NCBI GenBank assembly: GCA_030671985.1
Contig: DAOVHI010000085.1
Location: forward strand, 1 to 6,291
Length of the DNA: 6,291 bases
Source of the DNA: JAHJDO01 sp030671985 [NCBI: bacterium]
Lineage (GTDB): Bacteria; JAHJDO01
Direction of reading: 5' to 3'
Shown: positions 6,008 through 6,291 of the stretch, piece after piece
How positions within the stretch are numbered: the stretch's first letter is position 1
Layout of the letters: every line of letters starts with the position of its first letter
Translations under genes and position numbers: made by a program
The notes under the pieces: generated by a model
Told to the model about the DNA's origin: nothing
The model's input: only the letters and a program-made list of their open reading frames with translations
Databases searched by the model: none

Positions 6008-6291
6008 TCAAAAAATTGATGGACATAAAACAGATTTTGGACGAGTGCTGGCTCTGGCTGGATCAACCGGTATGACAGGAGCGGCCGAGCTAACAGCAAA
6101 GGCGGCGATGCGATCTGGATGCGGGCTGTTCAAACTTGCCTGTCCCAAAACTACACAGTCAGTGTTGGCCACCAAACTGACTGAAGCGATGACCTATCCT
6201 CTCCCTGATGTTGCCAAAAAAGGTGTGCTGGCCCTGCGATCTCTTGGCGATGTTTTAAGATTGGCAGATGAAAACGACGCTATGATTATCG
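5958..6291 (+). CDS. nnrD: NAD(P)H-hydrate dehydratase (ADP- or ATP-dependent), N-terminal fragment
   Basis: The plus-strand frame is open from 5952 to the window edge. From about 6018 it reads DGHKTDFGRVLALAGSTGMT, then GAAELTAKAAMRSGCGLFKL and ATKLTEAMTYPLP. This is the start of the YjeF C-terminal (ribokinase-like) domain, which dehydrates damaged NAD(P)HX in a nucleotide-dependent repair reaction. The HK-x-DFGRVL and GS-x-GMTGAA-x-L-x-A-x-AA-x-R-x-G-x-G motifs are conserved; the GTGD-type catalytic motif lies beyond the window. The only conventional in-frame start is TTG at 5958, with no ribosome binding site, and residues before about 5997 are antisense to the PEGA domain, so they are probably not native. 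It may originally have been preceded by its own start or by the epimerase (YjeF_N) domain. GC is about 51% against about 30% immediately to the left. Confidence 0.85.
   Translation, partial: MTYTLAERGCEIIRVSGQKIDGHKTDFGRVLALAGSTGMTGAAELTAKAAMRSGCGLFKLACPKTTQSVLATKLTEAMTYPLPDVAKKGVLALRSLGDVLRLADENDAMII
5985..6015. other. Probable junction (misjoin or rearrangement breakpoint)
   Basis: Within this short stretch a minus-strand PEGA domain stops being recognisable and a plus-strand NnrD fragment begins. Both frames overlap head to head and neither has a usual start codon with a ribosome binding site. Base composition shifts from about 30% to about 51% GC at the same place. No inverted repeat or insertion-sequence end is visible at the boundary. 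Confidence 0.6.

Overview
The window looks like part of a metagenome-derived contig from an uncultivated, probably Gram-negative anaerobic bacterium. The grounds are moderate-to-low GC, dispersed palindromic repeats of a type common in such genomes, an HDIG membrane protein directly after aspS, and a PEGA/TPR envelope-type protein. An Omnitrophota- or Planctomycetes-like source is possible but cannot be decided from the sequence.

Every complete gene is on the minus strand. In transcription order (right to left) they are: a large PEGA-TPR protein lacking its 5' end (6007-4364); a membrane-anchored zinc-ribbon/GYF-like protein (4336-3830); a small protein with a HEPN-type RNxxxH motif (3777-3253); a YhcG/DUF1016 PD-(D/E)xK nuclease (3247-2216); a short intergenic stretch with two dispersed-type repeats (about 2154-2265); aspartyl-tRNA synthetase aspS (2149-365); and the first 122 codons of an HDIG/PgpH-like 7TM phosphohydrolase (368 to the window edge), coupled to aspS by an ATGA overlap.

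At the right end the picture changes sharply near 5990-6010. To the left the DNA is about 30% GC and encodes a PEGA domain on the minus strand. To the right it is about 51% GC and encodes the N-terminal part of NAD(P)H-hydrate dehydratase (nnrD-like) on the plus strand. Both reading frames run into each other and neither has a convincing start, so this is probably an assembly misjoin or a rearrangement breakpoint.

aspS and the HDIG gene form a housekeeping unit. The four genes upstream of aspS have spacings of 27, 52 and 5 nt and look like an accessory cassette. Its most interesting part is the tight pair of a possible HEPN ribonuclease-like protein and a YhcG nuclease, which could be a defence or toxin-type module. 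That role is inference only. The C-terminus of the YhcG protein appears to be encoded by a dispersed repeat, and the aspS ribosome binding site lies in a second repeat.
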